Assembly: GCF_030813635.1 (NCBI RefSeq) | Contig: NZ_JAUSUM010000001.1 | Span: 434,001 to 498,000 of the forward strand | DNA from: Salibacterium salarium | GTDB taxonomy: Bacteria; Bacillota; Bacilli; Bacillales; Marinococcaceae | Reading direction: 5' to 3' | Length of the DNA: 64,000 bases | Shown here: positions 12,064 through 21,745 of the stretch, piece after piece | Layout of the letters: each line of letters starts with the position of its first letter | Position numbering within the stretch: the first letter of the stretch is position 1 | Notes under the pieces: generated by a model | The model's database searches: none | What the model was told of the DNA's origin: nothing | The model's input: only the letters and a program-made list of their open reading frames with translations | Translations under genes and position numbers: made by a program

Positions 12064-13032
12064 ATGGAAAAGATAGCTAAGAAAACAAGAACCATTGGTA
12101 AGCAAAAAACTACTCCATTGACTAAATCAAGAAATAGATGGGCTTATGTATTTCTTCTCCCTCAGGCTATTGTATTTTTAGGCTTATCGTTATACCCCAT
12201 CATTATGAGTTATGTTTACTCTTTTTTTGCGTGGGATGGTGCCAGCCCTCTTAATGATTTTGTAGGTTTTGCTAACTATGTTGAACTTTTTCAAACTACT
12301 CGATTTTGGGGGTCGTTTTTACATACCATTTACTATGTTCTAGGTACTACTGTCATTGGGGTAGGGGCCTCTTTGATTCTAGCTATCATTTTAAATACAC
12401 AGCAATTTACGGGAAAGGCATTTTATCGAACGATTTATTTTCTACCGGTTGTTACGACAACAGCCATTATTGGAGTTATTATGAACAATATTTTTGGGGT
12501 GAATGGACTGGTCAACCAGACACTTCAATCGATTAACTTCATACAACAACCTATCCCCTGGTTAGGTTCGTCCACCTTAGCAATGATACTTTTAGTTGTA
12601 ATCGGAGCCTGGAAAAGCCTTGGAATGAACATGATTTACTGGTTATCCGGTTTACAATCCATTCCGTCTGAAATGTATGAATCAGCGCAATTAGATGGGG
12701 CCGGTTTTTGGAGAACGTTGGTTCATATTACATTACCGTTACTGAAACCTATATTGGCTGTCATTTTGCTGTTGTCGATTGTAAACGGGATGCATGCTTT
12801 TGATTTAGTAAAAACATTAACGAATGGCGATCCCTATAACTCTACAGAAACGCTGGATCTTTATGTATTCAACTATGCATTTGGCGGAGGAATGGGCGGC
12901 GGTACGTCACGAATGGGGTATGCATCAGCAGCGGGGGTCATGCTGGGCTTATTTACGTTAATCATCAGCGCTATTTTTGGAGGATTTAGTTTCTTTACTC
13001 AAAAAAAGAATAAAACGAAAAAAGGGGAGTGA
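12064..13032 (+). CDS. sugar ABC transporter permease, MalF/UgpA type (paralogue of the first gene)
   Basis: A 322-aa membrane subunit with a basic N-terminal tail of about 25 residues, then six membrane segments. The EAA loop is ESAQLDGAGFWRTLVHITLP. Long stretches match the permease at 1-1005 almost exactly, including RTIYFLPVVTTTAI, LDGAGFW and FDLVKTLTNG, so the two clusters arose by duplication. It follows the binding-protein gene after a hairpin and is separated from the next permease by only six bases, so all three form one transporter. It has a good ribosome binding site (AAAGGAG). No ATPase is encoded nearby. Confidence 0.93.
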   Translation: MEKIAKKTRTIGKQKTTPLTKSRNRWAYVFLLPQAIVFLGLSLYPIIMSYVYSFFAWDGASPLNDFVGFANYVELFQTTRFWGSFLHTIYYVLGTTVIGVGASLILAIILNTQQFTGKAFYRTIYFLPVVTTTAIIGVIMNNIFGVNGLVNQTLQSINFIQQPIPWLGSSTLAMILLVVIGAWKSLGMNMIYWLSGLQSIPSEMYESAQLDGAGFWRTLVHITLPLLKPILAVILLLSIVNGMHAFDLVKTLTNGDPYNSTETLDLYVFNYAFGGGMGGGTSRMGYASAAGVMLGLFTLIISAIFGGFSFFTQKKNKTKKGE

Positions 13033-13038
13033 TAAGAA

Positions 13039-13869
13039 GTGATTATTTCAAGTAAAACGGTAAAATATCTCATTCATGCTTTATTACTAGTCGCTGGTTT
13101 CATTTGGATATATCCTTTTATTTGGATGATATTAGCTTCCTTAAAGTCTAATAATGAATTTATTCTGTCGACTAGTCCTTTTCCAGAAACTTTTCATTGG
13201 GATAATTATACAAGAGCATGGGTGGACGCCCATTTCAGCGGCTATTTTATGAATACTGTTATTATGACTCTTGCTACGGTATTGATCGTTGTTGTTTTAT
13301 CAGCGTTAACTGGTTATGCACTAGGACGAGTTAACTTCCCCGGAAGAAGAGCTGTTATTATATTTGTAGTTGGCGTGATGTTTATTCCTAAAGGATATAC
13401 TATCATTCCATTATACCAACTGGTAGAGCAATTGGGTCTTACGAATTCTTTATTTGGGGTCATTATAGCAGAAGCTTCCGGGGCCCATACCCTATTCATC
13501 CTATTATTTACTTCGTATTTTGCTACAATGCCAAAAGAATTAGAAGAAGCAGCGATTATGGATGGGTGTGGATTTGTCCGGACCTTTTATAGGGTGATGC
13601 TTCCGATGGCAAAACCGATTGTCGCGACAACCGTTATTATGCAATTTATTTGGACGTGGAGTTCATTCTTAATTCCAACAGTGCTCACCATTTCTAAACC
13701 AGAACTAAGAACACTAGCCGTAGGGATGCAAAATTTTGTCGGGACTCATTCAACTGATTGGTCTGGAATGGCTGCTGGAGCTACCATTTCTCTGCTTCCG
13801 GTCATTATAGTGTTTATTTTAATGCAGCGGTACTTTATTGAAGGTGTTGCTGGAGCGGTTAAGCAATAA
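13039..13869 (+). CDS. sugar ABC transporter permease, MalG/UgpE type
   Basis: A 276-aa membrane protein, the same length as its paralogue at 1002, with the EAA loop [20 protein letters not shown]. It begins with GTG, preceded by GGGGAG at about nine bases. It closes the binding protein-permease-permease operon. The 140 bases that follow contain two TCCGA repeats and a T-run but no clear perfect terminator stem. Confidence 0.93.
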   Translation: MIISSKTVKYLIHALLLVAGFIWIYPFIWMILASLKSNNEFILSTSPFPETFHWDNYTRAWVDAHFSGYFMNTVIMTLATVLIVVVLSALTGYALGRVNFPGRRAVIIFVVGVMFIPKGYTIIPLYQLVEQLGLTNSLFGVIIAEASGAHTLFILLFTSYFATMPKELEEAAIMDGCGFVRTFYRVMLPMAKPIVATTVIMQFIWTWSSFLIPTVLTISKPELRTLAVGMQNFVGTHSTDWSGMAAGATISLLPVIIVFILMQRYFIEGVAGAVKQ

Positions 13870-14009
13870 AGAATGTTACCTATACTAATCTTAGCAATTC
13901 ATTTCACTATCCCTATCCGAAAAAAATCCGATGGACGGGTTCTGTTTTTTCTTTATTTCAAATCGGGTACACTTTGAAAAGAGCTATTTATAAAAAGGAA
14001 GGTGTTCGC

Positions 14010-16052
14010 ATGGCAAACCGTTTAATTCATGAAAAATCACCTTATTTACTGCAACACGCTCACAACCCGGTGGATTGGTATCCGTGGGGCGAAGAAGCGT
14101 TTGAAAAAGCCAAAAGAGAAAACAAACCAGTTATGGTGAGTATAGGGTATAGCACTTGTCATTGGTGTCATGTCATGGAAAGGGAAAGTTTTGAAGATGA
14201 AGAAGTGGCAAGGCTTTTGAACGAGCGGTTTGTAGCGGTTAAAGTGGACCGTGAAGAGCGCCCTGATATTGATTCCATCTATATGCTTGCTTGTCAGGCG
14301 ATGACAGGGCACGGTGGATGGCCGTTGAATGTGTTCGTCACTCCGGAACAAAAGCCATTTTATGCCGGGACGTATTTTCCAAAACAAAGCATGCGTGGAA
14401 TGCCGGGCATGATGGATGTTGTCACACAATTGTATGATAAATATATAGAAGACCCTGAGAAAATAAAAGAAGTCAGTGATCAAATGGAAAATGTTATTCA
14501 ACCGCAAACCGTAGAAGGGGAAACAGAACTATCCGAAGAAGTACTGCAAAAAGGCTTCGATTATATGCGGCAGACGTTTCATATTACACACGGTGGTTTT
14601 GGCAATGCCCCAAAGTTTCCGCAGCCGCATGTCTTAATGTTCCTTTTTCGGTATTATAGATATTCGGGCAATGAAACAGCGTTGCAGATGGCGTTGAAAA
14701 CTCTTGACGGGATGGCGGCCGGCGGTATATATGATCATATTGGATACGGGTTTTCGAGATATTCGGTGGATGAAAAATGGCTGGTCCCTCACTTTGAAAA
14801 AATGCTGTATGATAATGCGTTGCTTGCGATGGCTTACACGGAAGCGTATCAGGTGACTGGTTATAATCAATACCGCCAAACAGCGGAAGAAGTGTTTACG
14901 TATATTTTACGTGACATGCAGGACGAAAAAGGCGGTTTTTATTCGGGGGAAGATGCGGATTCAGAAGGAGTAGAAGGAAAGTTTTATATTTGGGACCCTG
15001 AGGAAATAAAAGAGATTCTGGGAGAAGAAAATGGCTCCTTGTTTTGTGAAATGTACGATATTACCGAAGAAGGTAATTTTGAAGGAAAAAATATTCCAAA
15101 TCTCATCCGCCAATCTCCCGAACAATTTGCGGTAAGTCGTGAACTCGACCCGGTACAAGTGAAAGATCGTTTGGAACAAGCAAAAGAGTTGTTGTTTGAA
15201 CATCGGGAAGAGCGCATTCATCCTCACAAAGACGATAAAGTGTTGACGTCCTGGAATGCACTGATGGTAGCAGCCCTTGCAAAGGCGGCTCGTGTGTTTG
15301 AGGTGCCGGATTATTTGGAAGAGGCAACTCGTGCGTTTTCGTTCATCGAATCTGATCTCGTTCAAGACGGTCGCCTGATGGTACGTTACCGTGAAGGGGA
15401 TGTGAAGCACAAAGGGTTTATCGAGGATTATGCAAATGTACTGTGGGCGACGCTTGAATTATACGAAAGCAGCCTTGATGTATCATATTTGGAAAAAGCA
15501 AAGGTTTACGCAGATCAGATGATAGAGCTGTTTTGGGATGATGAGAACGGTGGGTTTTTCTTTTACGGAAAAGATGGAGAGCAGCTGTTAGCTCGTCCAA
15601 AAGAGTCATTTGATGGTGCCATGCCTTCGGGGAATAGTGTTGCTGCGATACAATTATTGCGTCTATCGCGTTTTACAGGAGACTTACAATACGAAGAAAA
15701 AACAAGAAAAGCGCAAGACGCGTTTGCACGCGAGTTAAAACAATATCCGCACGGTCATATGCACTTTATCCAAAGCTATTTACTGCTTTTTAGTGATATG
15801 AAGGAAGTGATTGTTTTAACAAATGAAGCAGAAGAGGATGCACAACGAATAACCCAACAGTTGCAGCAGCAATTTTACCCGGAAATAACGTATCTTATCC
15901 ACTCTACTCCTGATAAATTAGCGGAAGCGGCACCGTTTGCCGCTTTGCATCACAAAATAGATGGGAAAACGACGGTGTATGTATGTCGGAATTTTGCCTG
16001 TCACCAGCCGGTTGTCGGGGCAGAAAAAGCGTTAGAACTGCTAGAAGAATAG
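14010..16052 (+). CDS. yyaL: YyaL family protein: thioredoxin-like domain (DUF255) with glycosidase-like barrel
   Basis: A 680-aa cytoplasmic protein of the widespread YyaL/spermatogenesis-associated protein 20 family. The N-terminal domain (about residues 1-165) is thioredoxin-like, with the motif [12 protein letters not shown] near residue 50. The remainder is an alpha/alpha-barrel of the type found in N-acylglucosamine epimerases and GH88-like enzymes, with [17 protein letters not shown] and [10 protein letters not shown]. The biochemical role is not established. The start at 14010 is chosen for AAGGAAGG upstream and because the protein then begins [20 protein letters not shown], the conserved family start. 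A hydroxyacid dehydrogenase gene follows 31 bases later and may be co-transcribed. Confidence 0.93.
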   Translation: MANRLIHEKSPYLLQHAHNPVDWYPWGEEAFEKAKRENKPVMVSIGYSTCHWCHVMERESFEDEEVARLLNERFVAVKVDREERPDIDSIYMLACQAMTGHGGWPLNVFVTPEQKPFYAGTYFPKQSMRGMPGMMDVVTQLYDKYIEDPEKIKEVSDQMENVIQPQTVEGETELSEEVLQKGFDYMRQTFHITHGGFGNAPKFPQPHVLMFLFRYYRYSGNETALQMALKTLDGMAAGGIYDHIGYGFSRYSVDEKWLVPHFEKMLYDNALLAMAYTEAYQVTGYNQYRQTAEEVFTYILRDMQDEKGGFYSGEDADSEGVEGKFYIWDPEEIKEILGEENGSLFCEMYDITEEGNFEGKNIPNLIRQSPEQFAVSRELDPVQVKDRLEQAKELLFEHREERIHPHKDDKVLTSWNALMVAALAKAARVFEVPDYLEEATRAFSFIESDLVQDGRLMVRYREGDVKHKGFIEDYANVLWATLELYESSLDVSYLEKAKVYADQMIELFWDDENGGFFFYGKDGEQLLARPKESFDGAMPSGNSVAAIQLLRLSRFTGDLQYEEKTRKAQDAFARELKQYPHGHMHFIQSYLLLFSDMKEVIVLTNEAEEDAQRITQQLQQQFYPEITYLIHSTPDKLAEAAPFAALHHKIDGKTTVYVCRNFACHQPVVGAEKALELLEE

Positions 16053-16083
16053 ACAAGAAAAGGAACAAGGATGGGAGTTTCTT

Positions 16084-17058
16084 ATGAAGAAAAAAGTGAT
16101 TGCTTATGGACGAGTGAGGGAGAAAGCACAAGAAAAACTGCGTAAGGCATATGATCTTCAGTATTTTTCAGGTGAGGAAGATCTTACAGATGAAACGTTC
16201 AAACAGGCGCTGAGGGAGGCAGAAGGTATTATTGGCCTTGGGATTCAAGTTGATGAAACTTTTTTAAATCACGCGCCGCATCTTAAAGTAATTAGCAATG
16301 TTTCTGTCGGTTATGACAACCTCAACCTGGATGAAATGACAAAACGAGGGATAGCGGGGACGAACACACCTGGTGTCTTGAATGATACGACAGCAGACGC
16401 CATTTTCGGACTGCTTCTTGCGACAGCGAGAAGAATACCGGAATTGGACCGCTATGTAAAGCAGGGCGATTGGACCGCAGGGCTTCCTGAATCTAAATTC
16501 GGCTACGATGTTCATCACCGAAAACTAGGAATTATTGGTATGGGACGAATTGGAGAGGCGATAGCAAAACGGGGTCATTTTGGATTTGATATGGAAATTT
16601 TATATCATAATCGTTCCCGTAAGCCTGAGCTTGAAGCTGAATATGCTGCTGAATATCGTGAGTTAAATGACTTGTTGGCAGAATCCGACTTTGTCTGCTT
16701 AATGACACCTTTAACCCCGGAAACAAGACGTTTAATGGGACATGAACAATTTGCCCGGATGAAAAAAAGTGCTATTTTCATCAATGGTTCTAGAGGAGAC
16801 ACTGTAGATGAAACAGCACTGGTCGAGGCGCTCCAAAATGGAGAAATCCGTAGCGCCGGCTTGGATGTTTTTCAGGAAGAACCCGTGTCTTCAAACCATC
16901 CTTTACTGAACATGAATCAAGTGGTTACCCTTCCTCATATCGGCTCTGCTACAGGAGCAACGGAAGACGAAATGTCACTGTTGGCGGCGGAAAACCTTGA
17001 TGCAGTACTTTCTGACAAACGTCCGCCAAATTTATTGAACGAAAAAATAATGTTTTGA
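16084..17058 (+). CDS. D-isomer-specific 2-hydroxyacid dehydrogenase (glyoxylate/hydroxypyruvate reductase-like)
   Basis: A 324-aa NAD(P)-dependent oxidoreductase that interconverts 2-oxo acids and D-2-hydroxyacids, most like bacterial glyoxylate/hydroxypyruvate or 2-ketogluconate reductases. Visible are the conserved SNVSVGYDN segment, the dinucleotide-binding loop GIIGMGRIGEAIAKR, the catalytic Arg in INGSRGD, a Glu in VFQEEPV, and the catalytic His in LPHIGSAT. It ends at a strong terminator. A paralogue with the same motifs is at 34050, where the Arg segment reads LNGGRGA. The substrate cannot be read from the sequence. Confidence 0.9.
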   Translation: MKKKVIAYGRVREKAQEKLRKAYDLQYFSGEEDLTDETFKQALREAEGIIGLGIQVDETFLNHAPHLKVISNVSVGYDNLNLDEMTKRGIAGTNTPGVLNDTTADAIFGLLLATARRIPELDRYVKQGDWTAGLPESKFGYDVHHRKLGIIGMGRIGEAIAKRGHFGFDMEILYHNRSRKPELEAEYAAEYRELNDLLAESDFVCLMTPLTPETRRLMGHEQFARMKKSAIFINGSRGDTVDETALVEALQNGEIRSAGLDVFQEEPVSSNHPLLNMNQVVTLPHIGSATGATEDEMSLLAAENLDAVLSDKRPPNLLNEKIMF

Positions 17059-17065
17059 ATAAAAC

Positions 17066-17116
17066 AAGAATCCGATGTCCAGCTTTAGGTGAAGAGGACA
17101 TCGGATTCTTTATTTT
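17066..17116 (+). terminator. rho-independent terminator
   Basis: A perfect 15-bp stem (AAGAATCCGATGTCC / GGACATCGGATTCTT) with a 15-base loop, then TTATTTT, just after the hydroxyacid dehydrogenase gene. Confidence 0.92.
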
Positions 17117-17168
17117 GGTTCATAAACCATTATTGTAATCAAACAAAATGATGTTTATAGAAAAACGG

Positions 17169-17411
17169 TTACATCTTCTGACTTTCGTTGTGTCTTTCTG
17201 CTTGTTTGTAAGCATTAATCATGCCGTAAATCCAAAAGATTGGATATGTAATAAAGCCAATAAATACAAAAAATAAGAGCGAATTGATAAATTGGATGAC
17301 CATAAATGTAATCCCTTTACCGATTTGGCCATTGTAAATTTGACCAAGTCCACACCAGATCGCGCTTAATACTGCAGCGAGACCAGAGTTTTTCTGAGGT
17401 TGCGTTGACAT
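17169..17411 (-). CDS. small TM2-domain-like membrane protein
   Basis: An 80-aa protein with a short polar N-terminus and two hydrophobic helices. The first segment contains WCGLGQIYNGQIGKG, a Gly-rich stretch with GxGQ.YNG seen in TM2-domain and related small membrane proteins. The second ends in PIFWIYGMINAYKQAE, typical of these families. The function is unknown. AAGGAGGGG precedes the start. It is convergent with the dehydrogenase gene and may follow ilvE, 95 bases away on the same strand. Confidence 0.75.
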   Translation of the reverse strand: MSTQPQKNSGLAAVLSAIWCGLGQIYNGQIGKGITFMVIQFINSLLFFVFIGFITYPIFWIYGMINAYKQAERHNESQKM

Positions 17412-17506
17412 GGGACCCCTCCTTTCTTATAAATTTACAGTAATAGGAATCAGATGAAACGATTGGAAACAATCACAACTATCTTACCATTATATCGTTT
17501 TTCATC

Positions 17507-18592
17507 CTAGGATTGTTTCATTTCTAAGGGGACGGTCCAGCCAAGGTTGTCTTCTTTTTCGCCTGTTTGAATACCGGAAATGGTTTCGTAAAGGGCAAGA
17601 GACAGGTCTCCGGTTTCATTATGATTGACGACAAGCTTTTCGTCTTTCCACTGCAAGGTACCAACTGGAGAAATGACAGCTGCCGTACCGGTGCCAAATA
17701 CTTCTTCAAGAGTCCCGTCCCGATAAGCTTGCTCGATTTCATCCATTGAAACTCGCCGTTCTTGAACATTATATCCCCAATATCGTAACAACTCAATGAC
17801 AGAATCGCGCGTAATTCCATCTAAAATACTGCCATTCAAAGCAGGTGTAATGATTTCTCCGTTGACTTTGAAAAAGATATTCATACTGCCGACTTCTTCG
17901 ATATATTTTTTCTCTATCGCATCAAGCCAAAGCACTTGATCATATCCAAGTTCACTTGCTTTTGTTTGTGCTTTCAGACTAGCGGCATAGTTTCCGGCTG
18001 TCTTTGTGAAACCGACACCGCCTTTAACCGAGCGTACATACTCGTCTTCCACGTAGATACTTACCGGGCTCATTTGATCTGAGTTGGAGTAATACGCTCC
18101 AACCGGCGATAGAATAATCATTAACTTGTAGTTTGCAGAAGGTTTCACACTTAATGCGGGTTCGGTTGCGATAATAAATGGGCGGATGTATAGCGACTGG
18201 CCTTCACTTGTCGGAATCCAATCCCGGTCGATATGTATCAATTTCTTTAAAGATTCTACTAAAAAGTCTGGATCAATTGCTGGGATGTTCATTCGTTCAT
18301 TTGAAATATTTAATCGATTGAAGTTTTTCTCCGGTCGAAACAAGAGCACCTCATCGTTTGAGTTGTAAGCCTTCATTCCTTCAAAAACAGCCTGGCCGTA
18401 GTGAAAGACGAGGGAGGACGGATCCATAAGAAGAGGTTCATACGGAATGATTCTTGCATCAAACCAACCGTTTTCTTCATTGTAATCCATCACAAACATA
18501 TGATCAGTAAAGTGTTTGCCAAAACTTAAATCGTTGTAATCTGGTTTTTCTTTTCTTGTTGGTGTTTGTTGAATTGTTAAATCATATTCCAT
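17507..18592 (-). CDS. ilvE: branched-chain amino acid aminotransferase
   Basis: PLP-dependent class IV aminotransferase, 361 aa, that makes and degrades leucine, isoleucine and valine with glutamate as partner. Family marks include SLVFHYGQAVFEGMKAY, RPEKNFNRLNISNERM, the PLP lysine in FTKTAGNYAAS (about residue 195), and EVGSMNIFFKVNGEI, EVFGTGTAAVISPVG. The length matches the long bacterial/eukaryotic BCAT subgroup (B. subtilis YbgE/YwaA). It has its own start with GAGGGAT upstream. No T-box leader motif was seen in the 240 bases before it, and no other ilv genes are nearby, so it may work in amino-acid catabolism or methionine salvage. Confidence 0.93.
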   Translation of the reverse strand: MEYDLTIQQTPTRKEKPDYNDLSFGKHFTDHMFVMDYNEENGWFDARIIPYEPLLMDPSSLVFHYGQAVFEGMKAYNSNDEVLLFRPEKNFNRLNISNERMNIPAIDPDFLVESLKKLIHIDRDWIPTSEGQSLYIRPFIIATEPALSVKPSANYKLMIILSPVGAYYSNSDQMSPVSIYVEDEYVRSVKGGVGFTKTAGNYAASLKAQTKASELGYDQVLWLDAIEKKYIEEVGSMNIFFKVNGEIITPALNGSILDGITRDSVIELLRYWGYNVQERRVSMDEIEQAYRDGTLEEVFGTGTAAVISPVGTLQWKDEKLVVNHNETGDLSLALYETISGIQTGEKEDNLGWTVPLEMKQS

Positions 18593-18831
18593 CGATTATC
18601 CCTCTCTTTATTCTCGAAAATAAGTTACATCTACCTACCAGTTTACTCTAAATAAGCATATTTTTCAGTAATTATGGATGAGGAAATTTATAAAATCCAA
18701 GATCATGGGGACTATTTATCCCTTCCTTTTCCCGATTAGGGATGAGTGGAACTTGTATAACAATCTTTATGCGTTCTTTTTTTATTTGGAAATTATGATC
18801 AGGGGGATTATGAAGGCGGATTATCGATGTT

Positions 18832-19947
18832 TCAAGCGGTAATGCGGTGGAGCACTTCGACTGTTTTCTCCAATTCCCGGTAGGTTGTGTCTTTGCCGAA
18901 GCTGATGCGGAATAGCCCGTGGGCAGCTTCTGCAGTGTGCCCCATTGCAACCAGACTCTTTGGTGGGCTGGAATCACTGGATTTACATGCACTGCCTGAG
19001 GAAATAGCAATGCCGTTGCGGTTACACTCGAGCATTATCCATTGTCCTTCTTTCCCCTTTGCACGTAGGGCTAAGTGATGAGGCAGGCGATTATCGATAT
19101 CACCAAATAGAGAAAATACGTCATCGGAGAGATTTGTCAACATCCATTGCTGCATCCCTTTCCAATTAGCCGCTGTTTCCGCGTGATGTTCGTGAAAAGC
19201 TAAAGCCGCTTCTGTAAACGCGGTTACGCCTGGGATATCTATAGTGCCCGGTTTCCACCCCTGTTGATGTGTAACACCTGAGTATAAGCCTTTCCAATTT
19301 GTTCCGGGTGCAATGTAACAGGCTCCACAGTTTTTCGGACCGTTCAATTTATGCGCAGAAATCGAGATCGCGTCTAGTTGGTACGAGGTGATATCGATTG
19401 GAATTTTCGCAAACGTCTGCACTGTATCGCTATGAAAAACTACATTTTTCCCCTCCAGAATACGTCCTATATCTTTAAGCGGCTGAATGACTCCTGTTTC
19501 ACTGCTCGCATGAGTAATGGAAACGAGTATGGTATCGTCTCGCAACAGCTGTTGTAGCGAATCAAGACAGACTTCCCCGTTCGATTTCACCTTTACTTCA
19601 CTGACAGAAAAACCTTCCTGCTTTAATCGGTCCAATGCTTGATAGACAGAAGGATGTTCAAGGGGGGAAGTGATAATATGTTTTCCGTAATCCTCATTAC
19701 CATATGCCAAACTCAGCAAAGCCGTGATATTGCTGTCAGATCCGCCGCTTGTAAAATATATACCTTCCGATTCGCCATGAATGATTGTCGTTAGTTTTTC
19801 CCGGCAATGTTGTAACAATTGCGAAGCTGCTTCTCCGTCATCATGCAGACTTTGTTCGTTTCCGTAAAAAAACTGGGCCGTTTTTGTATAAGTGTCCAGC
19901 GCTTTTGCGCTCATAGGCGTTGTTGCACAATAATCTAAATAAATCAT
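18832..19947 (-). CDS. nifS: cysteine desulfurase NifS, NAD-biosynthesis associated
   Basis: PLP enzyme of 371 aa that takes sulfur from cysteine, here expected to build the 4Fe-4S cluster of NadA. Visible features are the N-terminal IYLDYCATTPM, the HSDTVQTFAKIPID cofactor region, the PLP lysine in SAHKLNGPK (about residue 200), and the active Cys loop SSGSACKSSDSSPP (about residue 320). It lies divergent from nadB across 211 bases containing a NiaR-like operator, the arrangement known in B. subtilis. In B. subtilis the repressor gene niaR (yrxA) is linked to nifS; here no such gene follows, and the 239 bases to ilvE show no gene. Confidence 0.92.
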   Translation of the reverse strand: MIYLDYCATTPMSAKALDTYTKTAQFFYGNEQSLHDDGEAASQLLQHCREKLTTIIHGESEGIYFTSGGSDSNITALLSLAYGNEDYGKHIITSPLEHPSVYQALDRLKQEGFSVSEVKVKSNGEVCLDSLQQLLRDDTILVSITHASSETGVIQPLKDIGRILEGKNVVFHSDTVQTFAKIPIDITSYQLDAISISAHKLNGPKNCGACYIAPGTNWKGLYSGVTHQQGWKPGTIDIPGVTAFTEAALAFHEHHAETAANWKGMQQWMLTNLSDDVFSLFGDIDNRLPHHLALRAKGKEGQWIMLECNRNGIAISSGSACKSSDSSPPKSLVAMGHTAEAAHGLFRISFGKDTTYRELEKTVEVLHRITA

Positions 19948-19976
19948 AGGTTCCCCTCTTTTCGATTGTTCAAAAT

Positions 19977-20037
19977 TTCACAAAAACTGTTGTGTTTAGT
20001 ATAATTATATGTAAATATAAGTGTCAAGACACATGTA
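19977..20037. promoter_or_regulatory. divergent nifS/nadB promoters with NiaR-like operator
   Basis: The palindrome GTGTCAAGACAC at 20021-20032, extended to 20016-20037, reads TACATGTGTCTTGACACTTA on the minus strand. It resembles, from memory, the NiaR (YrxA) operator of Bacillales. Toward nifS it supplies the -35 box (TTGACA, plus-strand 20022-20027), with TATACT 18 bases further (plus-strand 19998-20003). Toward nadB, TTCACA (19977-19982) and TATAAT (20000-20005) with a 17-base spacer place the start of transcription just before the operator. One bound repressor could thus silence both operons when niacin is plentiful. Confidence 0.75.
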
Positions 20038-20158
20038 ATGTTATGTATAAGATTACAACATGGTGAATCTAAAAGTTCGAAACGAGACAGATAGAGAGAG
20101 AAAAGGGGAAGAAGAGTCCAACAAAGGTTCGATTGAAACGGGAATGAGGGGTTGCAGC

Positions 20159-21745
20159 ATGGAGAATCTGAGGATGACGACAGATGTAGTTATAATTGGA
20201 AGCGGTATGGCGGGGTTGATGGCTGCTTTACAGTTGTCGCAAACAAGGAAAGTAACAATGGTGACAAAGACATCGATTGGTGCTGGGAATTCGGAAAAAG
20301 CACAAGGCGGTATTGCAGCAGCAATTTCTGCAAACGACAGTTTCTATGATCATATACAAGATACACTAGCAGCAGGTTATGGACACAACAATGAACAAGT
20401 GGCAAAAAAGTTAATAGAACAGGCTGCTCCTGTCATGAGTGCGTTTTTTGACTGGAATACTCCATTTGACCGTGATGATAAGGGAGTTTTTCAGCTTGCT
20501 AAAGAAGGGGCGCACAGTCGCCGCCGGATTTTTCACGCAGGCGGCGATGCTACGGGTTTTTATATGATGAAACAATTAAAGAAGCATGTCGCAGACAACA
20601 TTCAAGTACTGGAACACTTTATGGCGTACGATTTGTTGATGGCAAAAGATCGTTGCATTGGAGTCATGGGAAAAAATAAGGAAAACCAACTATGCAAAAT
20701 TTATGCTGGGGCAACAGTTATTGCAAGTGGCGGCTGTGGTCAGCTGTATCCAGTCACATCTAATGCCGAAGAAGCGACAAGTGATGGGATGGCAATGGCT
20801 TTTCGGGCCGGAGTGAGATTGAAGGATATGGAATTTATGCAGTTTCACCCTACGATGCTTTTTTCAAATGGAAGAGGCGCGGGATTAGTATCAGAAGCAG
20901 TACGAGGGGAAGGTGGAATTCTTGTAGATGAAGCCGGGAACGCGATTATGAAAAATAGACATCCTTTGGAAGATTTGGCTCCGCGTTCTGTTGTCTCTAA
21001 TACAGTATTTGAACACTTGCAAGCAGGAAAAGAAATCTACCTTTCTACCCAAAAAGTATCTGAATTTACGAAGAAATTTCCGACGGTTGCAGATAATGCT
21101 CTTGCTCACGGGATAGATGTAACCAAAGGGTTTCTTCCGGTGCGGCCAGGGGCTCATTTTATGATGGGTGGTATTGAAACAAATGAATGGGGACGGACGA
21201 ATAAAAATGGAGTTTACGCCATAGGTGAGGCAGCTTGTACAGGTATGCACGGTGCTAATCGTCTAGCAAGTAATTCTCTCTTGGAAGCAGCGGCCGGAGC
21301 TTTGTTGCTAGCACAGCATTTACCATGGCAGGAACAAGTGACACTTTGGGAGGAGCAGGAAGAAGCGTGTGATATAGGAAACTCCCCTGAGATTCGATCG
21401 TTGCAAGAAAATATGGATCAGTGGGTTGGGGTTGTAAAAGAGGAAACAAATCTTTTGAAAATGCGGGAGTGGCTGAAGTCATATAATCATTTTATTTTTT
21501 CAAAAGGCTCTTCCGTTTTAATAAAAAAAGATATGACACTGAAAAATATGATGACAACAGCATGGCTGATAACAAATGGGGCGCTAGTTCGTACAGAGTC
21601 AAGAGGAGCGCATATTCGCACTGATTATTCGGATGAAGAACCAGAATGGGTGCGTTATGCCGTTTGTTGGGAGAACGAAAAAACCGAGCCCGTAATCAGA
21701 CTAAATCAAGAGAGGGGGAGTGGGCATGAACCAGCTATTAGTTAG
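20159..21745 (+). CDS. nadB: L-aspartate oxidase
   Basis: FAD-dependent oxidase, 528 aa, first step of de novo NAD synthesis: L-aspartate to iminoaspartate. The N-terminal FAD loop is VVIIGSGMAGLMAALQLS. The succinate-dehydrogenase-like signature follows: GAGNSEKAQGGIAAAI, the active-site region MEFMQFHPTMLF, and GMHGANRLASNSLLEA. The start at 20159 is preferred because GAGGGG lies seven bases upstream. The frame is open further up, to an ATG at 20060, but that would add 33 charged residues not seen in the family. nadC begins inside its last codons, so the two are coupled. Confidence 0.95.
   Translation: MENLRMTTDVVIIGSGMAGLMAALQLSQTRKVTMVTKTSIGAGNSEKAQGGIAAAISANDSFYDHIQDTLAAGYGHNNEQVAKKLIEQAAPVMSAFFDWNTPFDRDDKGVFQLAKEGAHSRRRIFHAGGDATGFYMMKQLKKHVADNIQVLEHFMAYDLLMAKDRCIGVMGKNKENQLCKIYAGATVIASGGCGQLYPVTSNAEEATSDGMAMAFRAGVRLKDMEFMQFHPTMLFSNGRGAGLVSEAVRGEGGILVDEAGNAIMKNRHPLEDLAPRSVVSNTVFEHLQAGKEIYLSTQKVSEFTKKFPTVADNALAHGIDVTKGFLPVRPGAHFMMGGIETNEWGRTNKNGVYAIGEAACTGMHGANRLASNSLLEAAAGALLLAQHLPWQEQVTLWEEQEEACDIGNSPEIRSLQENMDQWVGVVKEETNLLKMREWLKSYNHFIFSKGSSVLIKKDMTLKNMMTTAWLITNGALVRTESRGAHIRTDYSDEEPEWVRYAVCWENEKTEPVIRLNQERGSGHEPAIS

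Noticed and set aside
13870-13980. Possible terminator after the second permease pair
   Set aside because: A T-run and two TCCGA repeats are present, but the repeats are direct, not inverted, and give no stable stem.
18593-18831. T-box leader before ilvE
   Set aside because: None of the conserved T-box words, such as the AGGGTGGNACCGCG block, are present.
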